From Bacillota bacterium (lineage in GTDB: Bacteria; Bacillota; Limnochordia; DTU080), in the NCBI GenBank assembly GCA_012840225.1, contig DULU01000021.1, forward strand, positions 1 through 57,733: DNA of 57,733 bases. Reading direction: 5' to 3'. Both the position numbers and the translations under genes were made by a program. Positions within the stretch are counted from its first letter, which is position 1, and the number at the start of each line of letters is the position of its first letter. Shown here one piece after another: positions 1-8,615 of the stretch. The notes under the pieces are model-generated. The model was not told where the DNA came from. It did no database searches and was given only the letters and a program-made list of their open reading frames with translations.

Positions 1-95
1 ATAAAAGTACAAATCTCACTATTTCAATTTCAACGATTGAGGCGACTTTCCTTCTTAAAAGCCGATTATCTACACCGATTTTTAATATAGGCCGT

Positions 96-1388
96 CTACC
101 TGCTTATTTGTAGGTATCCGCCCTGTTGCAAATATTCAAGTGCTGTTTCTAAAGCAACCTCAATTTGTTCCCGGGAACTCCCCCCTTGCATGAACACGGC
201 ATATGGCGGACGCATCGGGGCGTCTGCCGAGAGTTCGCTCGATGCGCCCTGCACAAAAGTGCCGGCCGCCATAACCACCGGATCCTGATAGCCCGGCAGG
301 TTGGCCGGCACCGGTGTGGCCGTGGAATCGATGGGAGAAGAATTCTGCACCGCCTTGCAGAAGGCCAGTACCGCTTCCGGACTGCCGAGAAGCAAAGCCT
401 GCACGCTGTCGGCACGCTCGCCGTTCCAGGCCGGCTCCACAGCAAACCCCAGCTCGGCAAAGAGATGGGCGGCAAGGATACCGCCGCACAATGCTTCCGC
501 CACAAATAGTGGAGCAAAATAGAATCCTTGCAACAGATTCCGACCCAAACCGAGCATTGGTCCCACTTTCAGACCCAGTCCGGGAGCAATGGCCGCATCG
601 GCAGCCAGAGAGACCAGGTGGCGGCGCCCGGTGATATAACCGCCGGCGATAGCGAGAGTACCGCCGGGATTTTTGATCAAGGAGCCGGCGAGGAGATCGA
701 CGCCACCGATCTGAGTGGGTTCCCACTCTTCAACGAACTCTCCGTAACAGTTGTCGACAAAGGTAGTCACGTGAGGAGCGGCTTTTTTCACCAGGGTGGC
801 GGTTTCGGCGATGTGCCGGGCGGATAAGGCCGGCCGGACGGTATAGCCTTTCGACCGCTGGAACATCACCACGCTGGTATTCTTGTTGATCGCCGCCAGG
901 ATGGCCTCCGGGACGCAGCGGCCGGCAGGCGAGAGATCCACCTCTCGATATGTGATCCCCCAATCGGCAAGCGACGGCCCGGGGCCGGAGATGATGCGCT
1001 TGAGGGTGTCGTATGGACTGCCGGTGGCCGAGAGTATCTCACTCCCCGGACGGCACACGCCGAACAGCGAGGCGGCGATAGCATGGGTGCCGGACACGAT
1101 CTGTGGCCGGACTATCGCCGCTTCTGTGCCGAACACCGTACAATATATCTCTTCCACCGCCTTGCGGGAAGGGTCATGATAGCCGTAGCCGGTGGTGCCA
1201 TTGAGATCGAATTCACTGATGCGGGCTTGCCTGAAGGCCTCCAGCACCCGCCGCTGATTGTGGCGGCGGATTTCCCAAACCTGCTCCCAGGCTGCTTTTA
1301 CCGCTCTTCTGGAGGCTTCGACGAGAGATGCCGTCCAATTGCTGTTTTTCAAACTGTGTTCAGCTCCAATAACTCCAATAATAGCCAT
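96..1388 (-). CDS. PLP-dependent methionine gamma-lyase-like (aluminium-resistance family) protein
   Basis: The 430-residue product matches the YnbB/'aluminium resistance protein' group of fold-type I PLP enzymes related to cystathionine and methionine lyases. Visible family marks are FDLNGTTGYGYHD near residue 62, the phosphate-binding-type stretch IVSGTHAIAASLFG near 99, and the presumed PLP lysine in GSLIKNPGGT near 235. The physiological substrate of this group is not settled, so only a carbon-sulfur lyase-type reaction can be suggested. It begins 9 bases after the trpA stop and is probably the last gene of the trp transcript. The ATG at 1388 has no visible Shine-Dalgarno sequence. A TTG at 1352, preceded by GGAG, would remove twelve residues and may be the true start. 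In Bacillus subtilis this gene lies near spoVK and hflX; here it follows trpA instead. Confidence 0.85.
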   Translation of the reverse strand: MAIIGVIGAEHSLKNSNWTASLVEASRRAVKAAWEQVWEIRRHNQRRVLEAFRQARISEFDLNGTTGYGYHDPSRKAVEEIYCTVFGTEAAIVRPQIVSGTHAIAASLFGVCRPGSEILSATGSPYDTLKRIISGPGPSLADWGITYREVDLSPAGRCVPEAILAAINKNTSVVMFQRSKGYTVRPALSARHIAETATLVKKAAPHVTTFVDNCYGEFVEEWEPTQIGGVDLLAGSLIKNPGGTLAIAGGYITGRRHLVSLAADAAIAPGLGLKVGPMLGLGRNLLQGFYFAPLFVAEALCGGILAAHLFAELGFAVEPAWNGERADSVQALLLGSPEAVLAFCKAVQNSSPIDSTATPVPANLPGYQDPVVMAAGTFVQGASSELSADAPMRPPYAVFMQGGSSREQIEVALETALEYLQQGGYLQISR

Positions 1389-1396
1389 TCTGAAAG

Positions 1397-2215
1397 CTAG
1401 TTTAGCATAAAACGGCCCAGAGCTGAACGATAGGCCCGGATAAAATCGGCGGCTGCCGGTGCCGCCGCACCAATGCCATAGCGGTTCATGTGTTCTATCA
1501 AACAGGAGATGAAAGCGCTGCCCACGATCACCCCGTCGACCAGAGGTGCGATGGAGGCAGCCTGTTCGGGGCTGGAAATGCCGAACCCAGCCGCCAGCGC
1601 TATATCCGTCTCGGCCCGCACCCTGGCGATGAAATCCGGCAACTCGGCCGATATGGCCGGACGGGCCCCGGTCACCCCTACATGACCGACGCAGTAAATG
1701 AAGCCTGAGGCTGTGGCCGCCGCCTCCTTGATGCGGGAAAGCGGGCTGGTGGGCGCCAACATCTGGATAAAATCGATGCCCAGGCGGCGCCCGGTCTCAA
1801 GAAGCGGCCCGGCTTCCCGGAGAGGCAGATCGGGAATCACCAGGCCGTCCACGCCGGCTGCCCGGCAGGAGACGAGAAACTCTTCTTCCCCATAATTCAC
1901 CATGGTGTTGAAGTAGACCAGCAACACCACGGGGACATCCGTCTCCTGCCTCAGGCGGGAAACCAGCTGCAACACCTTGCGGCAGGTGGCCCCGGCCCGC
2001 AGAGCCCGCTTTACGGCGGCCTGGATGACTGGGCCGTCGGCTGTGGGATCGGAAAAAGGTATGCCGATCTCCAGCACTTCGGCCCCGGCGCCGGCGCAGG
2101 CGCGAGCCAGGCTATAGGAAGTCTCCAGATCGGGATCGCCGCCGGTGAGATAAGGTATCATGGCTTTGCGCCCTTCACGGCGCCATTGGTTAAAGCTAGC
2201 GGCCAGCCGGCTCAT
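1397..2215 (-). CDS. trpA: Tryptophan synthase alpha subunit
   Basis: TrpA cleaves indole-3-glycerol phosphate to indole and glyceraldehyde 3-phosphate; indole is channelled to TrpB in the cytoplasmic alpha2-beta2 complex. The 272-residue product is of normal length for the family. It has the catalytic glutamate in [16 protein letters not shown] (about residues 45-60, which also holds the second acidic residue) and the phosphate-binding glycines VGSAFI near the C terminus. The ATG at 2215 lies inside the end of trpB (20-base overlap) behind AAGGAAGTGG, so translation is probably coupled. It is the last tryptophan gene of the operon. Confidence 0.97.
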   Translation of the reverse strand: MSRLAASFNQWRREGRKAMIPYLTGGDPDLETSYSLARACAGAGAEVLEIGIPFSDPTADGPVIQAAVKRALRAGATCRKVLQLVSRLRQETDVPVVLLVYFNTMVNYGEEEFLVSCRAAGVDGLVIPDLPLREAGPLLETGRRLGIDFIQMLAPTSPLSRIKEAAATASGFIYCVGHVGVTGARPAISAELPDFIARVRAETDIALAAGFGISSPEQAASIAPLVDGVIVGSAFISCLIEHMNRYGIGAAAPAAADFIRAYRSALGRFMLN

Positions 2216-3425
2216 GTTCCACTTCCTTAAGATGTTCGGCCACCTGGTGGACGTCTTTGTCGCCCCGGCCGGAGATATTGATCACGATTTGCCGCAACTT
2301 CCCTGGCGACTCTTTGGCCAGTTTCACGGCAAAGGCCACAGCATGGGAGCTTTCCAGAGCCGGGATGATGCCCTCCGTGCGGGCCAGCAGGCTGAAGGCT
2401 TCCAAAGCTTCCTGATCCGTGACGGGATAATATTCGGCCCGGCCGGCATCCTTCAGGAAACTGTGTTCAGGTCCCACGCCGGGGTAATCAAGACCTGCAG
2501 AGATGGAGTAGACCGGAAGCACCTGCCCATCTTCATCCTGCAGGAGATAGCTTTTGGACCCATGCAACACGCCTGGCTTACCCAGGGTGAGGGTGGCAGC
2601 ATGTTGGCCGGTGTCCAGTCCCAATCCGGCAGCTTCCACACCGATGAGCCGCACTCCCGGATCATCGAGGAAGGCTGAGAAGATGCCTATGGCATTGCTG
2701 CCGCCGCCCACGCAAGCCACCACCGCGTCCGGCAGGCAGCCGGTCTGAGCCAAAATCTGTTCTCTGGTCTCCCGGCCGATGACCGACTGAAAATCCTTCA
2801 CCATAGCCGGATAGGGATGCGGGCCCACCGCCGAGCCGATGATATAGAAAGTATCCCGGACGTTGGTCGCCCAGTCGCGGATGGCGGCGCTCACGGCATC
2901 GCTCAAGGTTTTCGTGCCGGTGGTCACTGCATGAACCTTGGCTCCTAATAGACGCATACGGAAAACATTCAGCTCCTGCCGCCGCGTGTCTTCCTCCCCC
3001 ATATATATCTCGCATTTCATGCCGAAAAGCGCACATACGGTGGCAGTGGCCACTCCATGCTGGCCGGCGCCAGTCTCGGCGATCACCCTCGTCTTGCCCA
3101 TACGTTTGGCAAGCAGGATCTGCCCTATGGTGTTGTTGATTTTGTGCGCTCCCGTATGGTTTAAGTCTTCCCTCTTTAGATAGATGAGCGGTCCGCCCAG
3201 GGCCTGGGTGAGACGGTCGGCCCGGTATAACGGGGTCGGCCGCCCGGCATATTGCGTAAGGTAATAGCGGAATTCGGCAATGAAGTCGGGATCATTTTTG
3301 GCCGCCAGATACGCCTGTTCCAGCTCATCCAAGGCCGGGAGCAAAATCTCCGGCACATACCGGCCGCCGTACGGACCAAAAAACGGTCCATGATGATTGA
3401 TGATGACTTTTTCTTCCTGCAACAT
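2196..3425 (-). CDS. trpB: Tryptophan synthase beta subunit
   Basis: TrpB condenses indole with L-serine to form L-tryptophan using PLP. The 409-residue protein shows the TrpB1-type start [12 protein letters not shown], the PLP lysine in [10 protein letters not shown] (about residue 95), and the PLP-phosphate loop GGGSNAIG (about residue 240). The start ATG at 3425 is preceded by GAGGTG at good spacing. A 74-base spacer separates it from trpF; this is the only sizeable gap inside the operon and it is unusually A-rich on the mRNA strand. No catalytic residue seems to be missing. Confidence 0.97.
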   Translation of the reverse strand: MLQEEKVIINHHGPFFGPYGGRYVPEILLPALDELEQAYLAAKNDPDFIAEFRYYLTQYAGRPTPLYRADRLTQALGGPLIYLKREDLNHTGAHKINNTIGQILLAKRMGKTRVIAETGAGQHGVATATVCALFGMKCEIYMGEEDTRRQELNVFRMRLLGAKVHAVTTGTKTLSDAVSAAIRDWATNVRDTFYIIGSAVGPHPYPAMVKDFQSVIGRETREQILAQTGCLPDAVVACVGGGSNAIGIFSAFLDDPGVRLIGVEAAGLGLDTGQHAATLTLGKPGVLHGSKSYLLQDEDGQVLPVYSISAGLDYPGVGPEHSFLKDAGRAEYYPVTDQEALEAFSLLARTEGIIPALESSHAVAFAVKLAKESPGKLRQIVINISGRGDKDVHQVAEHLKEVEHEPAGR

Positions 3426-3436
3426 CCAGAAGCACC

Positions 3437-3474
3437 TCTTTTTGTTTTGTGTTTTTTATTTTTATTTTTATTTA
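3437..3474 (-). other. A-rich tract in front of trpB
   Basis: On the mRNA strand this stretch is almost entirely A with a few T and C, including three tandem AAATA-type units, and it ends just before the GAGGTG ribosome-binding site of trpB. The surrounding operon is GC-rich, so the composition is a sharp local exception. Unstructured A-rich leaders are known to help 30S binding, and boosted trpB translation is a reasonable inference. No promoter elements were recognised in it. Confidence 0.5.
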
Positions 3475-3499
3475 GCCTGAAACCTATGCCGGATCATAT

Positions 3500-4141
3500 C
3501 TATCTGCGCCGGGCCGCTTGGATGAAAGCCGCCATCTTGGCCGGATCCTTACGGCCGGGAGCCGCTTCTACCCCACCTGAGACATCAACGCCCCAAGGTT
3601 CTACCCGCTTCAGCGCTTCTTCAATATTTCCGGGGTGCAACCCTCCTGCCAATATTACCGGATATTTCCGGGCAGCCTCCATAGCCAGATCCCAGCGACA
3701 GGTGATGCCGCTCCCACCCTGTATTTTTCTTCCGGGTATATAAGAGTCGACCAAAAAGGCCAGCAAACCGGGGCCGCAATCCAAATAGCGCTCCATATCG
3801 TGAATGAGGGAGCGATCTCTGGTGACCAAAGACTTGATCACCCGGAAGCCGGTCTTTATGCAGGAGGCGACATATGCCGGCTCTTCTGCGCCGTGCAATT
3901 GCACCACCTCTAAGCCGGCCCGACCGGCAGCCGCCAGCAATTCCTCCAGGGGAGCGTCGGCAAACACGCCCACTTTCAGAACTCCTGCGGGCACGGCCCG
4001 GCTGATGCGCCTCGCTTCTTCCACGGTGACCTGCCTCCGGCTCTCGGTCAGCACCAAGCCGATGGCGTCCACTCCCAGCTCCGCTGCTTTTGTGGCCTCT
4101 TCAGCATTGGTGAATCCGCATATTTTAATGAAGAGCGACAT
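3500..4141 (-). CDS. trpF: Phosphoribosylanthranilate isomerase
   Basis: TrpF converts N-(5'-phosphoribosyl)anthranilate to the 1-deoxyribulose form. It is a 213-residue single-domain TIM barrel. The start MSLFIKICGFT holds the catalytic cysteine (residue 8), the catalytic aspartate lies in AFLVDSYIPG (about residue 130), and the phosphate-binding end is GVDVSGGVEAAPGRKD near the C terminus. The gene overlaps the end of trpC by 17 bases, which implies translational coupling. AGAGG precedes the ATG. The enzyme stands alone and is not fused to TrpC. Confidence 0.96.
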   Translation of the reverse strand: MSLFIKICGFTNAEEATKAAELGVDAIGLVLTESRRQVTVEEARRISRAVPAGVLKVGVFADAPLEELLAAAGRAGLEVVQLHGAEEPAYVASCIKTGFRVIKSLVTRDRSLIHDMERYLDCGPGLLAFLVDSYIPGRKIQGGSGITCRWDLAMEAARKYPVILAGGLHPGNIEEALKRVEPWGVDVSGGVEAAPGRKDPAKMAAFIQAARRR

Positions 4142-4949
4142 CTCGATCCTCTTTTCCGAGCAGCTCTTTCACCCCTGAGACCGGATCGGACCGGCGCATC
4201 AGCCATTCGCCCACCAATACCGCCGCTACACCCCATTCCATGAGCTGTTCGATATCATGGCGGCCACTGATGCCGCTTTCACTGACCACCAGAACATCCC
4301 TGGGCAAAAGCGGCAATAACTGCCTGGTGGCAGACAAGGAAGTCTCAAACGTGCCCAGGTCCCGGTTGTTGATGCCGATGATGGTGAGGCCGGGGAGAGC
4401 CGACAACACCTTGGCCAGATCAGCTTCGTCGTGCACCTCCACCAGAGGATCCATGCCCAGGGCCACGGTTAATGCGGCCAACTCCGCCAGTAAAGACGGA
4501 GAGAGCAAAGCGGCGATCAGCAACACGGCAGCGGCACCGTGAGCCCGCGCTTCATAAACTTGATAAGGATCAATGATAAAATCCTTGCGCAGCAATGGCA
4601 GGGCAGTAACCCGCCTGGCCATGTCCAAATGGTGCAGCCGACCGCCAAAAAAAGAGCTGTCGGTGAGGACCGACAAAGCATGTGCTCCTCCCCGGGTGTA
4701 GTCCCGGGCAATGGCCGTCGGGGAGAAATCTGCCCTCAGCAGGCCTTTGGACGGGGATTTTTTCTTCATCTCGGCTATCAGCGCCATGCCGTTCTCCGCT
4801 TTGCCGCGACGCAGGGCGGCGGTAAAAGATAAAGATACGGTCGGCCCATGAGCCCGGCAGAGCTCCTCCAGCCGGCTTTGCGGCAGCCGGCGGCGCCGCC
4901 AACTGATTTCCTTTCTCTTGTGAGCCACTATCTGTTTAAGCATCGCCAT
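4125..4949 (-). CDS. trpC: Indole-3-glycerol phosphate synthase
   Basis: TrpC performs the decarboxylative ring closure that gives indole-3-glycerol phosphate. The 274-residue protein has the family signature ALIAEMKKKSPSKG with the catalytic lysine (about residues 55-68), PLLRKDFIIDPYQVYEA (about 118-134), and GINNRDLGTFETSL (about 192-205). The start ATG at 4949 directly follows the trpD stop (TAGATG arrangement), so ribosomes can pass from one gene to the next. A second ATG two codons later is an equally possible start. Length is normal for an unfused bacterial TrpC. Confidence 0.96.
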   Translation of the reverse strand: MAMLKQIVAHKRKEISWRRRRLPQSRLEELCRAHGPTVSLSFTAALRRGKAENGMALIAEMKKKSPSKGLLRADFSPTAIARDYTRGGAHALSVLTDSSFFGGRLHHLDMARRVTALPLLRKDFIIDPYQVYEARAHGAAAVLLIAALLSPSLLAELAALTVALGMDPLVEVHDEADLAKVLSALPGLTIIGINNRDLGTFETSLSATRQLLPLLPRDVLVVSESGISGRHDIEQLMEWGVAAVLVGEWLMRRSDPVSGVKELLGKEDRDVALH

Positions 4950-5990
4950 CTACACCGCTTTCCGGCAGGAATTGGTATATTGCCGCAGGGTGCAAAGGGC
5001 TTGGTAGGCCTCTCCGGCATCAATTACCTCTTCAGCCAAACGCACCCCTTGCCGCAGGTCATCCGCCAGACCCCCCAGCTGCAAGGCGGCGGCGGCGTTC
5101 AAGGTCACGGCAGTGCGGCAGGGACCTTTTTCACCTTTCAGGACATCCAGCACCAGACGGGCGTTATAGGCGGCATCTCCTCCGGCAATAGCCCGCCGGT
5201 CGGGGAGGCGCATCAACCCCGCATCCTCCGGTGTGATCACAAATTCGCTCACCCGGCCTTCACGCAAATGGGCCACCCTGGTCGGAGCGCTGATGGAGAT
5301 TTCATCCACCCCATCCAGACCATGCACCACAAAAGCCTCCCTCACTCCCAGGCGGCCCAGCACCTCCGCCAGCAAGCCGGTAAGCGAGGCATGATACACC
5401 CCCAATAACTGCAGCTGCGCATGGGCCGGGTTGGTGAGGGGACCCAGCACGTTAAATACCGTACGGATGCCCAGTTCCCGGCGGGGAGCAGCGGCATGTT
5501 TCATGGCCTGGTGAAATTGGGGAGCAAAGAGAAAACCCAGACCCGTGCTTTCAATGCAGCCTTCCACCTCAGCAGGGGTTAGATCGATCCTCACACCCAG
5601 TGCTTCCAGGAGGTCGGCACTCCCGCAGCGACTGGAGGCTGCCCGGTTGCCATGTTTGGCCACCGGCAGACCGGCTCCCGCCACCACAAAGGCCGCAGCC
5701 GTGGAGATGTTGAAAGTATTGGCCCCGTCACCGCCTGTGCCGCAGGTATCTATGAGCGGTCCTCTGCCCGGGCGGATGGTATGGGCTTTGGCGCGCATCA
5801 CCCTGGCAAAACCGGTGATCTCGTCCACCGTCTCCCCCTTCATTTTCAGCGCCGTGAGAAAGGCGGCAATTTGCGCCGGAGTGGCCCGCCCTTCCATCAC
5901 CTCATTCATCGCCGCCTCAGCTTCCTTTTCCGCCAGATCCTTTCTCGCCGTCACGGTCGCAAGTGCTTCCTTTACTGTTCCGCTCATCAT
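4950..5990 (-). CDS. trpD: Anthranilate phosphoribosyltransferase
   Basis: TrpD transfers phosphoribosyl from PRPP to anthranilate. The open frame runs further upstream to 6389, but that extension is antisense-like and overlaps all of trpG. The real start is the ATGATG at 5990/5987, which overlaps the trpG stop and lies behind GGAGG at good spacing, giving about 346 residues, normal for TrpD. Motifs seen: DTCGTGGDGANTFNIST (PRPP pyrophosphate loop, about 80), KHGNRAASSRCGSADLLE (about 110), and the C-terminal QLGGLADDLRQGV. The protein is not fused to a TrpG domain. Confidence 0.96.
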   Translation of the reverse strand: MMSGTVKEALATVTARKDLAEKEAEAAMNEVMEGRATPAQIAAFLTALKMKGETVDEITGFARVMRAKAHTIRPGRGPLIDTCGTGGDGANTFNISTAAAFVVAGAGLPVAKHGNRAASSRCGSADLLEALGVRIDLTPAEVEGCIESTGLGFLFAPQFHQAMKHAAAPRRELGIRTVFNVLGPLTNPAHAQLQLLGVYHASLTGLLAEVLGRLGVREAFVVHGLDGVDEISISAPTRVAHLREGRVSEFVITPEDAGLMRLPDRRAIAGGDAAYNARLVLDVLKGEKGPCRTAVTLNAAAALQLGGLADDLRQGVRLAEEVIDAGEAYQALCTLRQYTNSCRKAV

Positions 5991-6574
5991 TTCCGTCCTC
6001 CTTCGCCTGTCAATTTGAGGAAATTGGCCAGAATGACCCGGCCCACACCGGTCAATACGGATTCCGGGTGAAACTGCACCCCTTCCACCAGATGCTTGGT
6101 GTGCCGCAATCCCATAATCTCCCCCTCGGCGGTCTCGGCGGTGACCTCCAGACACGGAGGCAAATCTTCCCTCGCCACCAGAAGCGAATGATACCTGCCG
6201 GCCGGAAAAGGCGACTCCACCCCGGCATACAGGCCGCCGCCGTGATGAAACACCGGTGAGGTTTTCCCATGCAGCAAGCGAGTTGCCCGGACGATCCGGG
6301 CCCCGTAGGCGGCGCCTATGCATTGGTGCCCCAGGCAGACGCCCAAAATGGGCAGGCGGCCGGCCAAACTCCGGATCACCTCCAGGCACACCCCGGCCTG
6401 CTCCGGCCGGCCCGGACCAGGTGAGATGACCACACCCCGTAAAGTACCGTCTGCGAGGAGTGCGCCGGGGGTGATCCGGTCATTGCGGAACACCTTGACG
6501 GCCGCGCCCATCTCGCCCAGATATTGCACCAGATTGTAGGTAAAGCTGTCATAATTGTCTATCACGGCTATCAT
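5987..6574 (-). CDS. trpG: Anthranilate synthase glutamine amidotransferase subunit
   Basis: TrpG is a class I glutamine amidotransferase that supplies ammonia to TrpE. The 195-residue protein has the oxyanion loop ISPGPGRPEQAG (about 50-61), the nucleophilic cysteine in GVCLGHQCIGAAYG (about 78-91), and the catalytic His/Glu pair in GVQFHPESVLT (about 168-178). The ATG at 6574 overlaps the trpE stop in an ATGA arrangement. In many Bacillota TrpG doubles as PabA for folate synthesis. Whether that applies here cannot be told, because no pabB is in the window. Confidence 0.96.
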   Translation of the reverse strand: MIAVIDNYDSFTYNLVQYLGEMGAAVKVFRNDRITPGALLADGTLRGVVISPGPGRPEQAGVCLEVIRSLAGRLPILGVCLGHQCIGAAYGARIVRATRLLHGKTSPVFHHGGGLYAGVESPFPAGRYHSLLVAREDLPPCLEVTAETAEGEIMGLRHTKHLVEGVQFHPESVLTGVGRVILANFLKLTGEGGRK

Positions 6575-8076
6575 GGCCGGATCGCCCCCTCCGCCAGCTC
6601 TATGGTTTTTATCAGAGCCTGCGCTTTGTGCCTGGTCTCTTCATATTCCTTTTCCGGATCGGAATCGGCCACGATGCCCGCTCCGGCCTGCAGGTAGGCA
6701 TAGCCATCGGCCATCACTATGGTGCGGATGGTGATGCAGGTATCCATGTTGCCGTTAAAGCTGAAATAGCCGACGGCGCCTGCATATGGGCCCCTCTTTA
6801 CCGGCTCCAGTTCATCTATGATCTCCATGGCCTTGATTTTCGGCGCTCCGGAAACGGTACCGGCCGGGAACGTGGCCCGGAGCAACGCAAAAGCGTCGTA
6901 ACCCGGAGCCAGGCGACCTTTGATGTTCGAAACGAGATGCATGACGTGCGAATAGCGCTCCACGGCCAGATATTCATCCACCTGCACCGAGCCGTATGAG
7001 CACACCCGGCCAAGATCATTACGTCCCAAGTCCACCAGCATGGTGTGTTCGGCCAATTCTTTTTCGTCCCGGAGCAATTCCTGAGCCAACTCTATATCAT
7101 TAGCCTGGTTTTCGCCCCGTGGCCGGGTGCCGGCAATGGGCCGCAAAACAGCCTCGCCGTCCTCCAGCCGCACCATCACCTCAGGAGAGGAGCCGATCAG
7201 CGCAAAACGGGGAAACTGCAGGTAAAAAAGGTAAGGCGAAGGATTCAAAGCCCGCAGGAGACGATAGACCAGAAAGGGTGGCGCCGTCACGGGCATGGCC
7301 AGGCGCTGCGACAGCACAATCTGAAAGGCCTCGCCGGCGGCGATATACTCTTTGGCCCGGACTGTGGCGGCCATAAAATCTTCTTTGGTAAAGGTGGAGG
7401 TGAGAGCCGGTAAAGCTGCCCGGGGAGCGTCTTTCATCGGTATGGACAACAGCGGCCCAACTCCGGGTTCCGCACTTAATTTCCTTATATAGTCATCGAT
7501 CGTGGCTGCGGCTTCTTCATAGACCCTCCCGGCAGAGGCCGGATCCGGCACCTCGGCGTTCACCAGGATTTTCAGACGCCGGGTGGTATGATCGAAAATA
7601 AGCAGGCAGTCGGTGAGATAAAAATAACAGTCGGGCAGGGTCGGCTGAGCCGCTTTCGGGCGGCCGGTCAGCCTTTCGAAACATTTCACCATGTCGTAGG
7701 CGATGTAACCGACGGCTCCCCCAATAAACCTGGGCAAGCCTGGGAAAGATGCCGGGCGGAAGCGGTGGAGCAAGGCGGCCAAAGCCTCCAGTGGGTCGGC
7801 GGAAATGAAAGTACGGCTCTCTCCCGCCTCTTCCACAGTAACCTGGGAACCGAAGCTGTAAAAATGCCTCCTGGCGCTGACGCCGAGGAAGGAATAGCGT
7901 CCCAGCTTTTCTCCCCCTTCCACGCTTTCCAGGAGATAGGCGCACTTGTCGGCACCAAGTTTATTTAAAGCGGATACCGGTGTCTCCATATCGGCCAGTA
8001 TCTCCCGGTAGACGGGGATCAGGTTGTAGGTGCGGGCCAGGGCCAGAAATTCCGACCGCTTCGGGTATAAGGTCAT
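6571..8076 (-). CDS. trpE: Anthranilate synthase component I
   Basis: TrpE makes anthranilate from chorismate with ammonia from TrpG. The 501-residue protein has the N-terminal tryptophan-binding feedback motif LLESVEGG with YSFLG (about 47-65) and the chorismate-binding core: PIAGTRPRG (about 320), [13 protein letters not shown] (about 347) and the stretch [20 protein letters not shown] (about 408-427). It is the first gene of the trp operon, with a leader of about 340 bases between the promoter at 8426-8454 and the ATG at 8076. AGGATGATG precedes the start. Feedback inhibition by tryptophan is expected from the LLES motif, and the leader suggests a second, RNA-level control. Confidence 0.97.
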   Translation of the reverse strand: MTLYPKRSEFLALARTYNLIPVYREILADMETPVSALNKLGADKCAYLLESVEGGEKLGRYSFLGVSARRHFYSFGSQVTVEEAGESRTFISADPLEALAALLHRFRPASFPGLPRFIGGAVGYIAYDMVKCFERLTGRPKAAQPTLPDCYFYLTDCLLIFDHTTRRLKILVNAEVPDPASAGRVYEEAAATIDDYIRKLSAEPGVGPLLSIPMKDAPRAALPALTSTFTKEDFMAATVRAKEYIAAGEAFQIVLSQRLAMPVTAPPFLVYRLLRALNPSPYLFYLQFPRFALIGSSPEVMVRLEDGEAVLRPIAGTRPRGENQANDIELAQELLRDEKELAEHTMLVDLGRNDLGRVCSYGSVQVDEYLAVERYSHVMHLVSNIKGRLAPGYDAFALLRATFPAGTVSGAPKIKAMEIIDELEPVKRGPYAGAVGYFSFNGNMDTCITIRTIVMADGYAYLQAGAGIVADSDPEKEYEETRHKAQALIKTIELAEGAIRP

Positions 8077-8235
8077 GGCACATCATCCTTTACCAGTCAT
8101 ATCCGGTGCGGAAGGTGACGGCCGACCCGGCCAAGCCGGACTCGAATTTGGCCTCGGCTGGGAAGCAATTGGTCATAGAGCGGAGAGATGGCCAAAACCT
8201 GGAAGGCAGCTAATTCATCCTGAAAGGTGGTGGGC

Positions 8236-8267
8236 AAAAAAAGGCCGATCTCCCGCAGAGTTCGGCC
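8236..8267 (-). terminator. Intrinsic terminator (attenuator) in the trp leader
   Basis: On the mRNA strand a perfect 6-bp stem GGCCGA/TCGGCC, with an inner CTC/GAG pairing in its loop, is followed directly by seven T residues. It lies inside the trp leader, 160 bases before trpE and downstream of the trp promoter, so it must act as a conditional terminator and not as the end of a gene. The loop segment ACTCTGC (8255-8261) can pair instead with GCAGAGT at 8318-8324, inside the triplet-repeat region. This gives a simple antiterminator alternative. Confidence 0.85.
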
Positions 8268-8291
8268 CGCCTGATCGCTTATTCGGAATGC

Positions 8292-8338
8292 CTCAACACT
8301 CACCTAAGCTACAGCTGACTCTGCTCTACTGACTCCTA
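8292..8338 (-). promoter_or_regulatory. Putative TRAP-type (G/U)AG-repeat site in the trp leader
   Basis: Within 47 bases of the mRNA strand there are nine GAG or UAG triplets: at 8336, 8333, 8326, 8324, 8319, 8309, 8304, 8299 and 8292 (plus-strand lower coordinates). Two CAG triplets fill gaps, and several triplets are exactly five bases apart. Random sequence would give one or two. In B. subtilis the tryptophan-activated TRAP ring (MtrB) binds eleven such triplets spaced by 2-3 bases in the trp leader. The site overlaps the antiterminator arm GCAGAGT (8318-8324), so a bound protein would release the terminator at 8236-8267. The mtrB gene itself is not in the window. Confidence 0.7.
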
Positions 8339-8425
8339 TTGCCCACAAGGCGTCACCACAACACCCGGGCGCCGGCGACCTGCCCTCCGGCAAGTCTTCC
8401 ACCGGCAAAAGTATATGTTGCTCTC

Positions 8426-8454
8426 ATTTTAGTGGCCGTCTTCTTTCCTGTCAA
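8426..8454 (-). promoter_or_regulatory. Sigma-A-type promoter of the trp operon
   Basis: The minus strand shows a perfect -35 TTGACA (8449-8454), a 17-base spacer, and TAAAAT as the -10 (8426-8431). Transcription should begin near 8418, giving a leader of about 340 bases before trpE that carries the triplet repeats and the attenuator. An ATG overlaps the -10 and is therefore not transcribed, which argues against the small open frame that could begin there being a leader peptide. Confidence 0.85.
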
Positions 8455-8615
8455 GCTTTTTTCGGCTGTTCTGTTGTTCGACTGCGGCTGATACTCCCGG
8501 GCACCACCGGGTACGCGTCGGATATCACCGGAGAGGTATCTAAATAATTTCAAAGGGATTGCTAACCTATAGGCTAAACAGTAATAAAAAACCAAAATGG
8601 GAGGGAGTGTGCATT

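Noticed and set aside
1-95. A CRISPR-repeat-like end (TTGAAATTGAAAT on the minus strand) at the left edge
   Set aside because: Only one imperfect copy is present, without repeat-spacer periodicity. This stretch holds no supported feature.
6000-6389. An N-terminal extension of TrpD to 479 residues
   Set aside because: The extra 133 residues are antisense-like, overlap all the end of trpG and lack a ribosome site. The ATGATG at 5990 has a strong one.
8097-8303. A 68-codon GTG frame in the trp leader as a leader gene
   Set aside because: It runs through the attenuator, has no Trp codon run and no clear ribosome site, and resembles no family.
8077-8425. A T-box riboswitch in the trp leader
   Set aside because: No AGGGUGGNACCGCG-type antiterminator sequence occurs between the promoter and trpE. 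The GGTGGTGCCC at 8498-8507 lies upstream of the promoter and is not transcribed with trp.
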